From Luteimonas sp. MC1572 (GTDB taxonomy: Bacteria; Pseudomonadota; Gammaproteobacteria; Xanthomonadales; Xanthomonadaceae), in NCBI RefSeq assembly GCF_016615815.1, contig NZ_CP067112.1, positions 248,001-312,000 of the forward strand: 64,000 bases of DNA, written 5' to 3'. Both the position numbers and the translations under genes were made by a program. The notes beneath the pieces were generated by a model. The model ran no database searches, had not been told where the DNA came from, and was given only the letters and a program-made list of their open reading frames with translations. Numbering within the stretch: position 1 is the first letter of the stretch; every line of letters begins with the position of its first letter. Shown piece by piece: positions 1-8,610 of this stretch.

Positions 1-2409
1 CAGCACGCCGATCGCGGCGTCGCGCGCGGCCAGCGCGCGGTTGATCGCGCGCGCGGTGGCGGTGGAGCCGGTGAACGCCACGCCGGCCACCCGCGGATCC
101 GCGGTCAGCGCCGCGCCGACGGTGGCGCCGTCACCGGGCACCAGCTGCAGCACCGCGGGCGGAACACCCGCCTCGTGCAGCAGCTCGACCGCGGCATGCG
201 CGATCAGGTTGGTCTGTTCGGCCGGCTTGGCGATGACGCTGTTGCCGGCGGCCAGCGCCGCCGCCAGCTGGCCGGCGAAGATCGCCAGCGGGAAGTTCCA
301 GGGGCTGATGCAGACGAACACGCCGCGGCCTTCCAGCTGCAGGGTGTTGCTCTCGCCGGTCGGGCCGGGGAGTGCTTCGGGGGCGAACAGCTTGCGCGCC
401 TCGCCGGCGTAGTAGCGCAGGAAGTCGACCGCTTCGCGCACCTCGGCCACGCCGTCGGGAATGGTCTTGCCGGCCTCGCGCGTGCACAGGGCGATGAACT
501 GCGGCATGCGCTGCTCGAGCAGGGTGGCGGCGTGCTCCAGGATCGCGGCGCGCGAGGCCGCGGGCGTGGCGTTCCAGCCCGGCTGCGCGGCAACCGCATT
601 GGCCAGCGCGCGCTGCACCGTGTCGGCGTCCGCGGCCTGCCAGCGGCCGACGCGTTCGCGACGGTCGGCGGGATTGCTGACCGTGATCCAGGCGCCGCCC
701 GGCGTGGCGCCCGGCACCAGCGGCGCGGCCTGCCAGTCGGCGGTCGCGGCTTGGACCGCGGTGGCGAGTGCACGCAGCTGGTCGTCGTCTGCGAGGTTGA
801 TGCCCATGGAGTTGGTCCTTTCGATGCCGTGGCTGCGGTACAGGTCGGCCGGCAGCGGGATGCGCGGGTGCGGAATGGATGCGAAGGCCGACACCACGTC
901 GACCGGGTCGCGGACCAGGTCGTCGATGGCGACCGACTCGTTGGTGATGCGGTTGACGAAACTGGAATTGGCGCCGTTTTCGAGCAGGCGCCGCACCAGG
1001 TACGGCAGCAGGTCCTCGTGGCTGCCGACAGGCGCGTACACGCGGCAGGGCACGCCCAGGCGATCGGCGGGGATCACTTCGTCATAGAGGTCGTCACCCA
1101 TGCCGTGCAGCTTCTGGAACTCGAACGGCCGACTGGCGGCCAGCTGGTGCACCGCGGCGATGGTCTGCGCATTGTGCGTCGCGAACATCGGGTAGACCGC
1201 GTCGCCGGCATCGAACAGGCGGCGCGCGTTGGCCAGGTAGCTGACGTCGGTGTTGGGCTTGCGCGTGAACACCGGATAGCCGGCATGGCCCTCGACCTGC
1301 GCGCGCTTGACCTCGGCGTCCCAGTACGCGCCCTTGACCAGGCGCACCGGGATGCAGCGCCCGCCGCGGCGCGCGAGCCCGGCGATCCAGTCGATCACGA
1401 ACGGCGCGCGCTTCTGGTACGCCTGCACCACGATGCCGAAGCCCGCCCAGCCGGCCAGTGACGGATCCAGCCAGGCCGCTTCGATGACGTCCAGCGACAG
1501 CTCCAGGCGGTCGGCTTCCTCGGCGTCGATGGTCAGGCCGATGCCGTGGTTGCGCGCGCGCTGCGCCAGGTCCAGCAGGCGCGGCGCGAGCTCGGCCAGC
1601 ACGCGCGCGCGCTTGGCGTGCTCGTAGCGCGGATGCAGCGCGGACAGCTTGACCGAGATCGACGGCGCGACGATGGCGTCCGCCGGCTGGCCGGCATCGC
1701 GGCCGATGGCGTCGATGGCGCTGCGGTAGGCCTCCAGGTAGCGGTCCGCGTCGCGCTGCGTCAGTGCGGCTTCGCCGAGCATGTCGAAGGAGTAGCGGTA
1801 GGCGGCGTTGCGGCCCTTGCGCGCACGTGCCAGCGCCTCGCCGATGGTGCGCCCCATCACGAACTGGTGGCCCATGATCCTCATCGCCTGGCGCACCGCC
1901 AGGCGGATCACCGGCTCGCCGACGCGGCCCACCAGGCGCTTGAATGCACCGTGCACGTCGCGCTTGGTGTCATCGGCCATGTCGACCAGGTGGCCGGTCA
2001 GCATCAGGCCCCAGGTGGATGCGTTGACCAGCACCGAATCGGACTGGCCGACATGGCGCTTCCAGTCGGCTTCGCCGAGCTTGTCGCGGATCAGCCGGTC
2101 GGCGGTGTCCTGGTCGGGGATGCGCAACAGCGCTTCGGCCACGCACATCAGCAGCACGCCTTCTTCGCTGCCCAGGTCGTACTGGCGCATGAAGGCTTCG
2201 ATCGCGCCCTGGTCGCTGGCGCGGCGGCGCACGCGCTGCACCAGGTCGGTGGCGGTCGCGGCGATCGCCACGTTGGCGTCCGCTGGCTGGCGCGCCGCAT
2301 CGAGCAGGGAGCGGACGCGATCGCTTTCGTCGGCAAGCCAATGGGCGGTGATGGCCGCGCGCAGCGGTGCGGGCGGCGGCGGCAGGGCGCCCAGGGGCAG
2401 GTCGGTCAC
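1..2409 (-). CDS. putA: Bifunctional proline dehydrogenase / P5C dehydrogenase, 3' end off the window
   Basis: PutA oxidises proline to glutamate in two steps, with an FAD-dependent PRODH domain followed by an NAD-dependent aldehyde dehydrogenase (P5CDH). The 803 codons present read PRODH from about residue 20 to 480 (VKGAYWDAEVKRAQ, then the FATHNAQT strand) and enter the dehydrogenase domain near residue 560 (ISPWNFPLAIFAGQLAAALA, then GSTA). The catalytic-cysteine region lies beyond the left edge. A GTG at 2409 is the only sensible start: no ATG precedes it in frame. The N-terminus begins directly with the PRODH arm, so the ribbon-helix-helix DNA-binding domain of E. coli PutA is absent and autorepression is not expected. 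Family assignment is firm; only completeness is unknown. Confidence 0.95.
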   Translation of the reverse strand, partial: MTDLPLGALPPPPAPLRAAITAHWLADESDRVRSLLDAARQPADANVAIAATATDLVQRVRRRASDQGAIEAFMRQYDLGSEEGVLLMCVAEALLRIPDQDTADRLIRDKLGEADWKRHVGQSDSVLVNASTWGLMLTGHLVDMADDTKRDVHGAFKRLVGRVGEPVIRLAVRQAMRIMGHQFVMGRTIGEALARARKGRNAAYRYSFDMLGEAALTQRDADRYLEAYRSAIDAIGRDAGQPADAIVAPSISVKLSALHPRYEHAKRARVLAELAPRLLDLAQRARNHGIGLTIDAEEADRLELSLDVIEAAWLDPSLAGWAGFGIVVQAYQKRAPFVIDWIAGLARRGGRCIPVRLVKGAYWDAEVKRAQVEGHAGYPVFTRKPNTDVSYLANARRLFDAGDAVYPMFATHNAQTIAAVHQLAASRPFEFQKLHGMGDDLYDEVIPADRLGVPCRVYAPVGSHEDLLPYLVRRLLENGANSSFVNRITNESVAIDDLVRDPVDVVSAFASIPHPRIPLPADLYRSHGIERTNSMGINLADDDQLRALATAVQAATADWQAAPLVPGATPGGAWITVSNPADRRERVGRWQAADADTVQRALANAVAAQPGWNATPAASRAAILEHAATLLEQRMPQFIALCTREAGKTIPDGVAEVREAVDFLRYYAGEARKLFAPEALPGPTGESNTLQLEGRGVFVCISPWNFPLAIFAGQLAAALAAGNSVIAKPAEQTNLIAHAAVELLHEAGVPPAVLQLVPGDGATVGAALTADPRVAGVAFTGSTATARAINRALAARDAAIGVL

Positions 2410-2653
2410 GGCGGGTCGGCGGGTATCGGCGGGAACCTGAGATTCTAGCTGGCCGCGGTGCCGCGCGTGCCCGCCAGCGGACGCTCGCGTCGCTTCAGCT
2501 TGCCGGTCAAGGTTGGCGACGGCTACCATCCGCATGATTGCCCGCCCGGTCATCGGGGGTGGCCGGTCCTTGTTCCCCGGAACATCGATCTCCGATCAAC
2601 CGTTCCAGCTGGCGGCACACGGCCGCAGATCGACGACATTTGGGGTTGCACGC

Positions 2654-3583
2654 ATGATGCAGGCGCGATTCTTGCGGTGGGGTATGGCGGCCTTGGCTTC
2701 GGCGCCGATGATGGCGCTGGCGCAGGCGGGCGACGCGAAGCCGTGGCAGCTGAACATGGGCCGGGGCGTGACCGCGACGTCCATCAACGCCTACGACGCG
2801 CACATGTTCGCGCTGTGGGTGTGCGTGGTCATCGGCGTGATCGTGTTCGCCGCCATGGCCTATTCGATCTTCGCGTTCCGCAAGTCGAAGGGTGCCGTGG
2901 CGTCGCAGATCAGCCACAACACCACGGCCGAGGTCATCTGGACGGTGATCCCGGTGATCCTGCTGGTGATCATGGTCTGGCCGGCCACCACCAAGCTGAT
3001 CGCGATGTACGACACCCGCGCGTCCGAGATGACGGTCAAGGTCACCGGCTACCAGTGGATGTGGAAGTACGACTACCTCGGCGAGGACGTCTCGATCACC
3101 AGCCGCATGGATCGCGAGCATGACCGCATCCGGCAGAGCGGCGAGCGCCCCGACCCGGCCGTCCACCCGTACTACCTGCTCGAGGTCGACAACGAGCTGG
3201 TGGTGCCGGTGGACACCAAGATCCGCTTCGTGATCACCGCCGATGACGTCATCCACTCCTGGTGGGTGCCGGCGCTGGGCTGGAAGCAGGACGCCATCCC
3301 GGGCATCGTCAACGAAGCCTGGACGCAGATCTCCGAGCCCGGCGTGTACCGCGGCCAGTGCGCCGAGCTGTGCGGCAAGGACCACGGCTTCATGCCGATC
3401 GTGGTGCGCGCGGTGCCCAAGGCTGAGTACCAGGACTGGCTGGCGGCCGAGAAGGCCAAGACCGCGCCGGCGCCCGTCGCCGTGCCGGTGCCCACGCCTG
3501 AAGTCGCCCCGGACGCCGCTGAGGAAGCCGCGCCCGCCACCGCCCAGACCACTTCCGCCGTCGCCGCACCCGCGGCCGGCTGA
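2654..3583 (+). CDS. coxB: Cytochrome c oxidase subunit II (CuA subunit)
   Basis: Subunit II of the aa3 terminal oxidase receives electrons from cytochrome c at the binuclear CuA centre on the periplasmic side. The 309-residue product has a signal-peptide-like start, two membrane helices (about 50-75 and 93-118), then the cupredoxin domain with His201 and the CuA signature C236-A-E-L-C240-xxx-H244-xx-M247. After residue 265 comes an Ala/Pro-rich tail that is longer than usual. ATG ATG occurs at 2654/2657; GGGG lies 8 nt upstream of the first. An in-frame upstream extension to 2513 is rejected because it has no transport-signal character. First gene of the cox cluster, 29 nt before ctaD. The 244 bp between putA and coxB hold no gene. 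Confidence 0.97.
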   Translation: MMQARFLRWGMAALASAPMMALAQAGDAKPWQLNMGRGVTATSINAYDAHMFALWVCVVIGVIVFAAMAYSIFAFRKSKGAVASQISHNTTAEVIWTVIPVILLVIMVWPATTKLIAMYDTRASEMTVKVTGYQWMWKYDYLGEDVSITSRMDREHDRIRQSGERPDPAVHPYYLLEVDNELVVPVDTKIRFVITADDVIHSWWVPALGWKQDAIPGIVNEAWTQISEPGVYRGQCAELCGKDHGFMPIVVRAVPKAEYQDWLAAEKAKTAPAPVAVPVPTPEVAPDAAEEAAPATAQTTSAVAAPAAG

Positions 3584-3612
3584 TCGAACGACTTCACGAG
3601 GCAAGGCAGTCC

Positions 3613-5295
3613 ATGGCCACCGATACCGCAACCGTCGCCGTCCACGGCGAGCACCACGACCACAAGCAGGGCTTCGTCGAGCGCTGGTTCTTCTCCACGA
3701 ACCACAAGGACATCGGCACGCTCTACCTGCTCTTCAGCTTCGTGATGTTCATCATCGGCGCGGCGATGAGCGTGGTGATCCGCCTCGAGCTGGCGGTGCC
3801 CGGCCTGCAGCACGTCAACCCGCACTTCTTCAACCAGATGACGTCGATGCACGCGCTGGTGATGATCTTCGGCGGCATCATGCCGGCGTTCGTGGGCCTG
3901 GCGAACTGGATGATCCCGCTGCAGATCGGCGCGCCGGACATGGCGCTGCCGCGCATGAACAACTGGTCGTTCTGGATCCTGCCGTTCGCGTTCGCGATGC
4001 TGCTGATGACGCTGTTCCTGCCCGGCGGCGGCCCCGCCGGCGGCTGGACGCTGTACCCGCCGCTGTCGCTGCAGGGCGGCTCCAACATGGCGTTCACCAT
4101 CTTCGCCATCCACATGATGGGCATCAGCTCGATCATGGGCGCGATCAACGTGATCGCCACCGTGCTCAACATGCGCGCGCCCGGCGTCGACCTGCTGAAG
4201 ATGCCGATCTTCGCCTGGACCTGGTTGATCACCGCGTTCCTGCTGATCGCCGTGATGCCGGTGCTGGCGGGCGCGGTCACGATGCTGCTGACCGACAAGT
4301 TCTTCGCGACCTCGTTCTTCAACGCGGCCGGCGGCGGCGACCCGGTGATGTACCAGCACATCTTCTGGTTCTTCGGGCATCCCGAGGTCTACATCATGAT
4401 CCTGCCGGCGTTCGGCGTGGTCTCCGAGATCATCCCGACCTTCAGCCGCAAGCCGCTGTTCGGCTACCAGGCCATGGTGTACGCCACCGCGGCGATCGCG
4501 TTCCTGTCGTTCATCGTCTGGGCGCACCACATGTTCACCGTGGGCATGCCGCTGGGTGGCGAGATCTACTTCATGTTCGCGACCATGCTGATCTCCGTGC
4601 CCACGGGCGTGAAGGTCTTCAACTGGGCGAGCACGATGTGGAAGGGGTCGCTGACGTTCGAGGCGCCCATGCTGTGGGCGATCGCGTTCGTGGTCCTGTT
4701 CACCATCGGCGGGTTCTCGGGCCTGATGCTGGCCATCGTGCCGGCCGACTTCCAGTACCACGACACCTACTTCGTGGTCGCGCACTTCCACTACGTGCTG
4801 GTGACCGGCGCGCTGTTCGGCATCATCGCCGCCGTCTACTACTGGTGGCCCAAGTGGACCGGGCGCATGTACAACCAGGGCTTGGCCAAGTTCCACTTCT
4901 GGTGGAGCGTGGTGTTCGCCAACGTGCTGTTCTTCCCGCAGCACTTCCTGGGGCTGGCCGGCATGCCGCGCCGCATCCCGGACTACAACGTGGTGTTCGC
5001 GGACTGGAACCTGGTCAGCTCGATCGGCGCGTTCGGCATGTTCATCACGCCGTTCCTGATGTTCGGCATCCTGTACCACTCGCTCAAGCGCGGCGCGATC
5101 GCACCGGCCCGCGCCTGGGAAGGCGCGCTGGGCCTGGAGTGGACCGTGCCGTCGCCGGCGCCGCACCACACCTTCCAGACCCCGCCTGTTATCCGCCCGG
5201 GCGACCTGGCGCACGGCGATTTCGAGCACCTCGACTACGACGATGCGAGCGCCCACGCCGACAAGGCCCGGCAGAGCAATGTCCGCGAAGCGTGA
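3613..5295 (+). CDS. ctaD: Cytochrome c oxidase subunit I
   Basis: Catalytic subunit of the aa3 oxidase, 560 residues with 12 expected membrane helices. It carries heme a and the heme a3-CuB site where oxygen is reduced and protons are pumped. Visible ligands: His80 (heme a), His256 with Tyr260 in HPEVY (CuB and the cross-linked Tyr), His305/His306 (CuB), His391 (heme a3) and His393 (heme a) in VVAHFHYVL. The D-channel entrance APDMALPRMNN (about 108-117) and the K-channel motif PTGVK (330-334) are both intact, which marks an A-type oxidase. It has an extended soluble C-terminus. The next small gene starts inside its last codons, so translation is probably coupled. Confidence 0.98.
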   Translation: MATDTATVAVHGEHHDHKQGFVERWFFSTNHKDIGTLYLLFSFVMFIIGAAMSVVIRLELAVPGLQHVNPHFFNQMTSMHALVMIFGGIMPAFVGLANWMIPLQIGAPDMALPRMNNWSFWILPFAFAMLLMTLFLPGGGPAGGWTLYPPLSLQGGSNMAFTIFAIHMMGISSIMGAINVIATVLNMRAPGVDLLKMPIFAWTWLITAFLLIAVMPVLAGAVTMLLTDKFFATSFFNAAGGGDPVMYQHIFWFFGHPEVYIMILPAFGVVSEIIPTFSRKPLFGYQAMVYATAAIAFLSFIVWAHHMFTVGMPLGGEIYFMFATMLISVPTGVKVFNWASTMWKGSLTFEAPMLWAIAFVVLFTIGGFSGLMLAIVPADFQYHDTYFVVAHFHYVLVTGALFGIIAAVYYWWPKWTGRMYNQGLAKFHFWWSVVFANVLFFPQHFLGLAGMPRRIPDYNVVFADWNLVSSIGAFGMFITPFLMFGILYHSLKRGAIAPARAWEGALGLEWTVPSPAPHHTFQTPPVIRPGDLAHGDFEHLDYDDASAHADKARQSNVREA

Positions 5296-5422
5296 CCCGC
5301 AGGCTGGCGATCCGCGCGTGGCGGCACAGCGCCGCCGCGCCATGCGCACCGCGCTGGCGCTCGCGCTGGTCGCGGTGGTCGTGTACGTCGGCTTCATCCT
5401 GTCCGGGGTGATCGGGCGATGA
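5279..5422 (+). CDS. Cytochrome oxidase small assembly protein (47 aa)
   Basis: A 47-residue, single-span membrane peptide: a basic N-terminus rich in Arg (DPRVAAQRRRAMRT), then one hydrophobic helix (LALALVAVVVYVGFIL) and a short tail ending GVIGR. It starts at ATG 5279 inside the end of ctaD (17 nt overlap, different frame) and its stop overlaps the ctaG start as ATGA. Tiny peptides of this form sit between ctaD and ctaG in many proteobacterial cox operons and are annotated as small oxidase assembly proteins. The double overlap and strong coding pattern support it as a real gene. The role is taken from context; the mechanism is not visible. Confidence 0.8.
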   Translation: MSAKRDPQAGDPRVAAQRRRAMRTALALALVAVVVYVGFILSGVIGR

Positions 5423-6003
5423 GCAAGAAGACCTCCGGCATCGCCAAGATGCTGCTGGCCTCGCTGGCGGCATTCGCGTTCACCTTCTCGCTGGTGCCGC
5501 TGTACCGCATTGCCTGTGAAAAGGTGTTCGGCATCCGCCTGGACAACACCGCGGTCGATGCCGGCGCCTATGCCACCGGCGGTGCGGGCGCCGAGGCGCG
5601 CGTGGTGACGGTGGAGTTCGACGGCGGCGTGAATTCCAAGCTGCCGTGGTCGTTCCGTCCCAACCAGTTCACCATGCAGGTGCGCGTGGGCGAGCAGTAC
5701 GAGACCACGTATTACGCGCACAACAACAGCGACCGCACGGTGGTGGGCAGTGCCACGCCGTCCGTCGCGCCGGCGCGCGCGTCGGGCTATTTCGCCAAGA
5801 CGGAATGCTTCTGCTTCACCGCGCAGACGCTGCACGCCGGCGAGACACGCGACATGCCGGTACGTTTCATCATCGACCCGTCGCTGCCCAAGGACGTCAA
5901 GACGATCACGCTGTCCTACACCTTCTTCAAGAACGACGTCCTGACCGCGCGCGAGCAAGTCGCGGGCACGGCGTCGGCCCACGTGCCGCGCGCGGCACCC
6001 TGA
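5419..6003 (+). CDS. ctaG: Cytochrome c oxidase assembly protein CtaG/Cox11
   Basis: Cox11-type copper chaperone that inserts CuB into subunit I. The 194-residue protein has an N-terminal membrane anchor (about 9-28) and a periplasmic immunoglobulin-like domain with the copper-binding CFCF motif at Cys130/Cys132, followed by FIIDPSLPKDVKTITLSYTFF typical of the family. The length matches bacterial Cox11. It overlaps the small assembly gene by 4 nt (ATGA) and precedes coxC by 22 nt, within one transcription unit. Confidence 0.96.
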   Translation: MSKKTSGIAKMLLASLAAFAFTFSLVPLYRIACEKVFGIRLDNTAVDAGAYATGGAGAEARVVTVEFDGGVNSKLPWSFRPNQFTMQVRVGEQYETTYYAHNNSDRTVVGSATPSVAPARASGYFAKTECFCFTAQTLHAGETRDMPVRFIIDPSLPKDVKTITLSYTFFKNDVLTAREQVAGTASAHVPRAAP

Positions 6004-6025
6004 TCAGGCAACAACGGAAACCGAC

Positions 6026-6910
6026 ATGGCACAGGCCCACGCCACGCAGCACGACCCCAACGCCTACTTCGTCCCGCACCACAGCAAGTGGCCGCTGTTC
6101 GCGTCGGCGGCGTTGTTCGTCACCATGTTCGGCCTGGCGAGCTGGTTCAACGAGGTCGACTGGGGCCGCCCCATGTTCTTCGTCGGCATCGCCGGCCTGG
6201 CGGCGATCCTGTTCAAGTGGTTCGCCGACGTGATCCTCGAGTCGGTGTCGGGCTACTACAACAAGCAGGTCGACGGCTCGTTCCGCATGGGGATGGTGTG
6301 GTTCATCTTCTCCGAGGTCATGTTCTTCGGCGCCTTCTTCGGCGCGCTGTTCTACGCGCGCATGCTGGTGCAGCCGTGGCTGGGCGGCGCCGGCGACGGC
6401 ATGATGACCAACGTGCTGCTGTGGGAGGGCTACACACCGGCATGGCCGTCGGCTGGCCCCGGCAATGTCGGTGGCGTGTTCCAGACCATCCCGGCGTGGG
6501 GCCTGCCGCTGCTCAATACGCTGATCCTGCTGTCGTCCGGCGTCACGCTCACCATCGCGCACCATGCGCTGAAGGCCGGCCACCGCAAGCCGCTGATGTG
6601 GTTCCTCGGCGTCACCGTGCTGCTCGGCTGCCTGTTCCTGTTCTTCCAGGTCGAGGAATACATCCACGCCTACCGTGAGCTCAACCTCACGCTGGGCTCG
6701 GGCATCTACGGCTCGACGTTCTTCATGCTGACCGGGTTCCACGGCGCGCACGTCACGCTCGGCACGCTGATGCTGGCGATCATCTGGCTGCGCTGCGCCA
6801 GGGGCCACTTCAGCAGGGACGACCATTTCGCGTTCGAGGCCGTGGCCTGGTACTGGCATTTCGTCGACGTGGTCTGGCTGGGCCTGTTCCTGTTCGTCTA
6901 CGTGCTCTGA
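6026..6910 (+). CDS. coxC: Cytochrome c oxidase subunit III
   Basis: Seven-helix subunit III of the aa3 oxidase; it stabilises subunit I and supports proton uptake through the D-channel. The 294-residue product shows the family pattern SGYYNKQVDGSFRMGMVWFIFSEVMFF, the acidic residues of the lipid cleft (QVEEYIHAY), the FFMLTGFHGAHVTLGT segment and the terminal AWYWHFVDVVWLGLFLFVYVL helix. It closes the first cox block and is followed by a strong palindrome that should terminate it. Confidence 0.97.
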   Translation: MAQAHATQHDPNAYFVPHHSKWPLFASAALFVTMFGLASWFNEVDWGRPMFFVGIAGLAAILFKWFADVILESVSGYYNKQVDGSFRMGMVWFIFSEVMFFGAFFGALFYARMLVQPWLGGAGDGMMTNVLLWEGYTPAWPSAGPGNVGGVFQTIPAWGLPLLNTLILLSSGVTLTIAHHALKAGHRKPLMWFLGVTVLLGCLFLFFQVEEYIHAYRELNLTLGSGIYGSTFFMLTGFHGAHVTLGTLMLAIIWLRCARGHFSRDDHFAFEAVAWYWHFVDVVWLGLFLFVYVL

Positions 6911-6961
6911 CCCGGGCACTGCGTGTGTCGGGCCGCGCCTGGCGCGGGCCGACGCAACAAG

Positions 6962-6987
6962 AAAAGCGACGGCATGCCGTCGCTTTT
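6962..6987. terminator. Bidirectional rho-independent terminator
   Basis: A perfect 26-nt palindrome with an AGCGACGGC stem flanked by A4 on one side and T5 on the other, so it can act on both strands. It lies between coxC (+) and the convergent DUF2909-like gene (-). Confidence 0.85.
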
Positions 6988-7018
6988 TCATCTCGCGGCC
7001 AGGGCCGCGCGCAGCGGT

Positions 7019-7237
7019 TCAGCCGTTGATGCCGTGCGGCGTGATCCAGCCCATCCAGATGGCCAGGACCACCAGCAGGATCAGCGCGACCGACAGCGCG
7101 ATGCGCCTGGTCAGCGCGTTCACCGTACGCTTGGTGGTGCCGCGGTCGACCAGCATGTAGTACAGGCCGGCACCGAGGTTCCACACGATCAGGATCAGGA
7201 ACGCGATGATCAGCAGGGTTTTGAGGGAATCGCTCAT
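7019..7237 (-). CDS. DUF2909-like twin-transmembrane protein in cox cluster
   Basis: A 72-residue protein with two predicted membrane helices, LLIIAFLILIVWNLGAGLYYM and ALSVALILLVVLAIWMGWI, separated by a short basic loop (DRGTTKRTVNALTRR). This two-helix pattern and the position between coxC and surf1, on the opposite strand, match the DUF2909 (twin transmembrane) family found in cox loci. GGAGG lies just upstream of ATG 7237 and fixes the start. The biochemical role is unknown; the context suggests oxidase assembly or stability. Confidence 0.85.
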   Translation of the reverse strand: MSDSLKTLLIIAFLILIVWNLGAGLYYMLVDRGTTKRTVNALTRRIALSVALILLVVLAIWMGWITPHGING

Positions 7238-7297
7238 GCTGGCCTCCAGTGGGCCGGGATTGTCGCCGGCATTATCGCAGCCGGTAGGCGCGCCGCG

Positions 7298-8023
7298 GTG
7301 AGCCGCCGCGCGACATGGGCGGTTGTCGGCTGGCTGCTCGCGATCCTGGTGATCGCCGCGTTCTCCATGCTCGGCACCTGGCAGCTGGGGCGCCAGCACG
7401 ACAAGCAGGCGACGCTCGACGCGGTGGCCGCCACCCTTGCCGCGCGCAATGCGCAACCACTCTCGGTCGCGGCCGACACGGCACGCGCGCAGGGCTATGA
7501 CTGGGCCAGCGGGCGGGGACATTTCGCCGAGGCGCCGGCCGTCCTCCTCGACAACCAGCAACGCGACGGACGCAGCGGCGTGCGCGCCTACCGCGTGTTC
7601 ATTCCCGACGCCGGGACGCCGCTGCTGGTCGAGCTGGGCTGGCTGCCGGTGCCCGGTGACCGCAGCATGCCGGAGGTCCCGCGTCCGCATGGCGAGATCG
7701 ATGTCGCCGGCATGCTGTCGCCGCCGCCCTCGCTCGGCATTGGCGGCACGGCGCTGGCGCCGGCGCCGGGCAACGCCGACGCCCTGGTGGCGGTCGGGCT
7801 CGCGCCATCCGGACTGGCCGCGGCGCTCGGCCAGCCGCGGCTCGCCGCGCGCGTCTTGCGCCTCGATCCCGACCTGCCGCTGGGCTACGCCCGCGACCTC
7901 GACATGCTCGCCAACACGCTGCCGCCGGAACGCCATCTCGGCTACGCGGTGCAGTGGTTCGCGCTGGCCGCCGCGATGCTGGTCATCGCGCTCATCCTCA
8001 GTTTCCGCAGGACCCGCCGATGA
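7298..8023 (+). CDS. SURF1-family oxidase assembly protein
   Basis: SURF1 proteins assist heme a insertion into subunit I. The 241-residue product has the canonical two-helix layout: an N-terminal helix (about 7-25) followed at once by LGTWQLGRQHDK, and a C-terminal helix (about 215-235) preceded by RHLGYAVQWFALA. Between them is the periplasmic domain with VLLDNQQRDGRSGVRAYRVFIP. The start is a GTG at 7298; no ATG is available and earlier in-frame sequence is non-coding. It begins 60 bp from the divergent DUF2909-like gene. The next gene starts by ATGA overlap. Confidence 0.92.
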   Translation: MSRRATWAVVGWLLAILVIAAFSMLGTWQLGRQHDKQATLDAVAATLAARNAQPLSVAADTARAQGYDWASGRGHFAEAPAVLLDNQQRDGRSGVRAYRVFIPDAGTPLLVELGWLPVPGDRSMPEVPRPHGEIDVAGMLSPPPSLGIGGTALAPAPGNADALVAVGLAPSGLAAALGQPRLAARVLRLDPDLPLGYARDLDMLANTLPPERHLGYAVQWFALAAAMLVIALILSFRRTRR

Positions 8024-8610
8024 ACATGCCCGCTCCCGACCACCCCGACTTCGTACCCACGCGCAGGCGCAACCGCACCATGCTGGTGGCGATCGTGGTG
8101 ATCTTCATCGGCAGCGTGCTGGCGGCCGGTGCACTGCGCTTTTCCGGCTGGCGGCCCGCCGGCATGAAGAACCACGGCGAGCTGCTGCAGCCGCCCGGTG
8201 ACCTGCGCGGCGCGGCGCCGATCCTGGTCGATGGCGGCGAGTACGCCTGGAACCCGGTCGATCGCACCTGGCGCATCCTGGTCGCTCCGCCGGCGAGCTG
8301 CACCGACGCCTGCGTCACGCTGTCGCGCGACCTCGACACGGTCTGGCGCCTGTTCGGGCGCGAAGCCGACCACGTGCACGTGCTGTGGGTGGGCACGCCG
8401 CCGGAGGGCGTCGAGCGCAATCGCGCATGGCGCGTGCTGCAGCCCTCACAGCAGCTCTCGGCCGCACTGCCCGGCGTGGACGTCGGCGGCGCGGACGGCG
8501 TGCCGGTGTATGTTGTCGACCCCAACGGCTTCGTGATCCTGCGCTACGCGCCCGGCTTCGATGCCGGCCACCTGCGCCAGGACATGGCGCGCCTGCTCAA
8601 GCTGAAGTGA
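8020..8610 (+). CDS. SCO-like/thioredoxin-fold membrane-anchored protein of cox cluster
   Basis: A 196-residue protein with a basic N-terminus, one membrane anchor (about 20-40) and a periplasmic domain. The domain carries C94-T-D-A-C98, a CX3C pair in the position of the SCO copper motif, a following segment that reads as a thioredoxin-like helix (LSRDLDTVWRLFG), and a VYVVDPNGFVILRYAPGFD strand near the C-terminus. This suggests a degenerate SCO (CuA metallochaperone) or a thiol reductase for the oxidase. It is translationally coupled to surf1 (ATGA) and ctaA (TGATG). A second ATG two codons on (8026) is possible. The fold is inferred; cluster membership is clear. Confidence 0.75.
   Translation: MNMPAPDHPDFVPTRRRNRTMLVAIVVIFIGSVLAAGALRFSGWRPAGMKNHGELLQPPGDLRGAAPILVDGGEYAWNPVDRTWRILVAPPASCTDACVTLSRDLDTVWRLFGREADHVHVLWVGTPPEGVERNRAWRVLQPSQQLSAALPGVDVGGADGVPVYVVDPNGFVILRYAPGFDAGHLRQDMARLLKLK

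Noticed and set aside
3172..5982. 936-codon open frame on the minus strand
   Set aside because: Antisense to the coxB/ctaD/ctaG genes; low-complexity His/Arg/Asp product.
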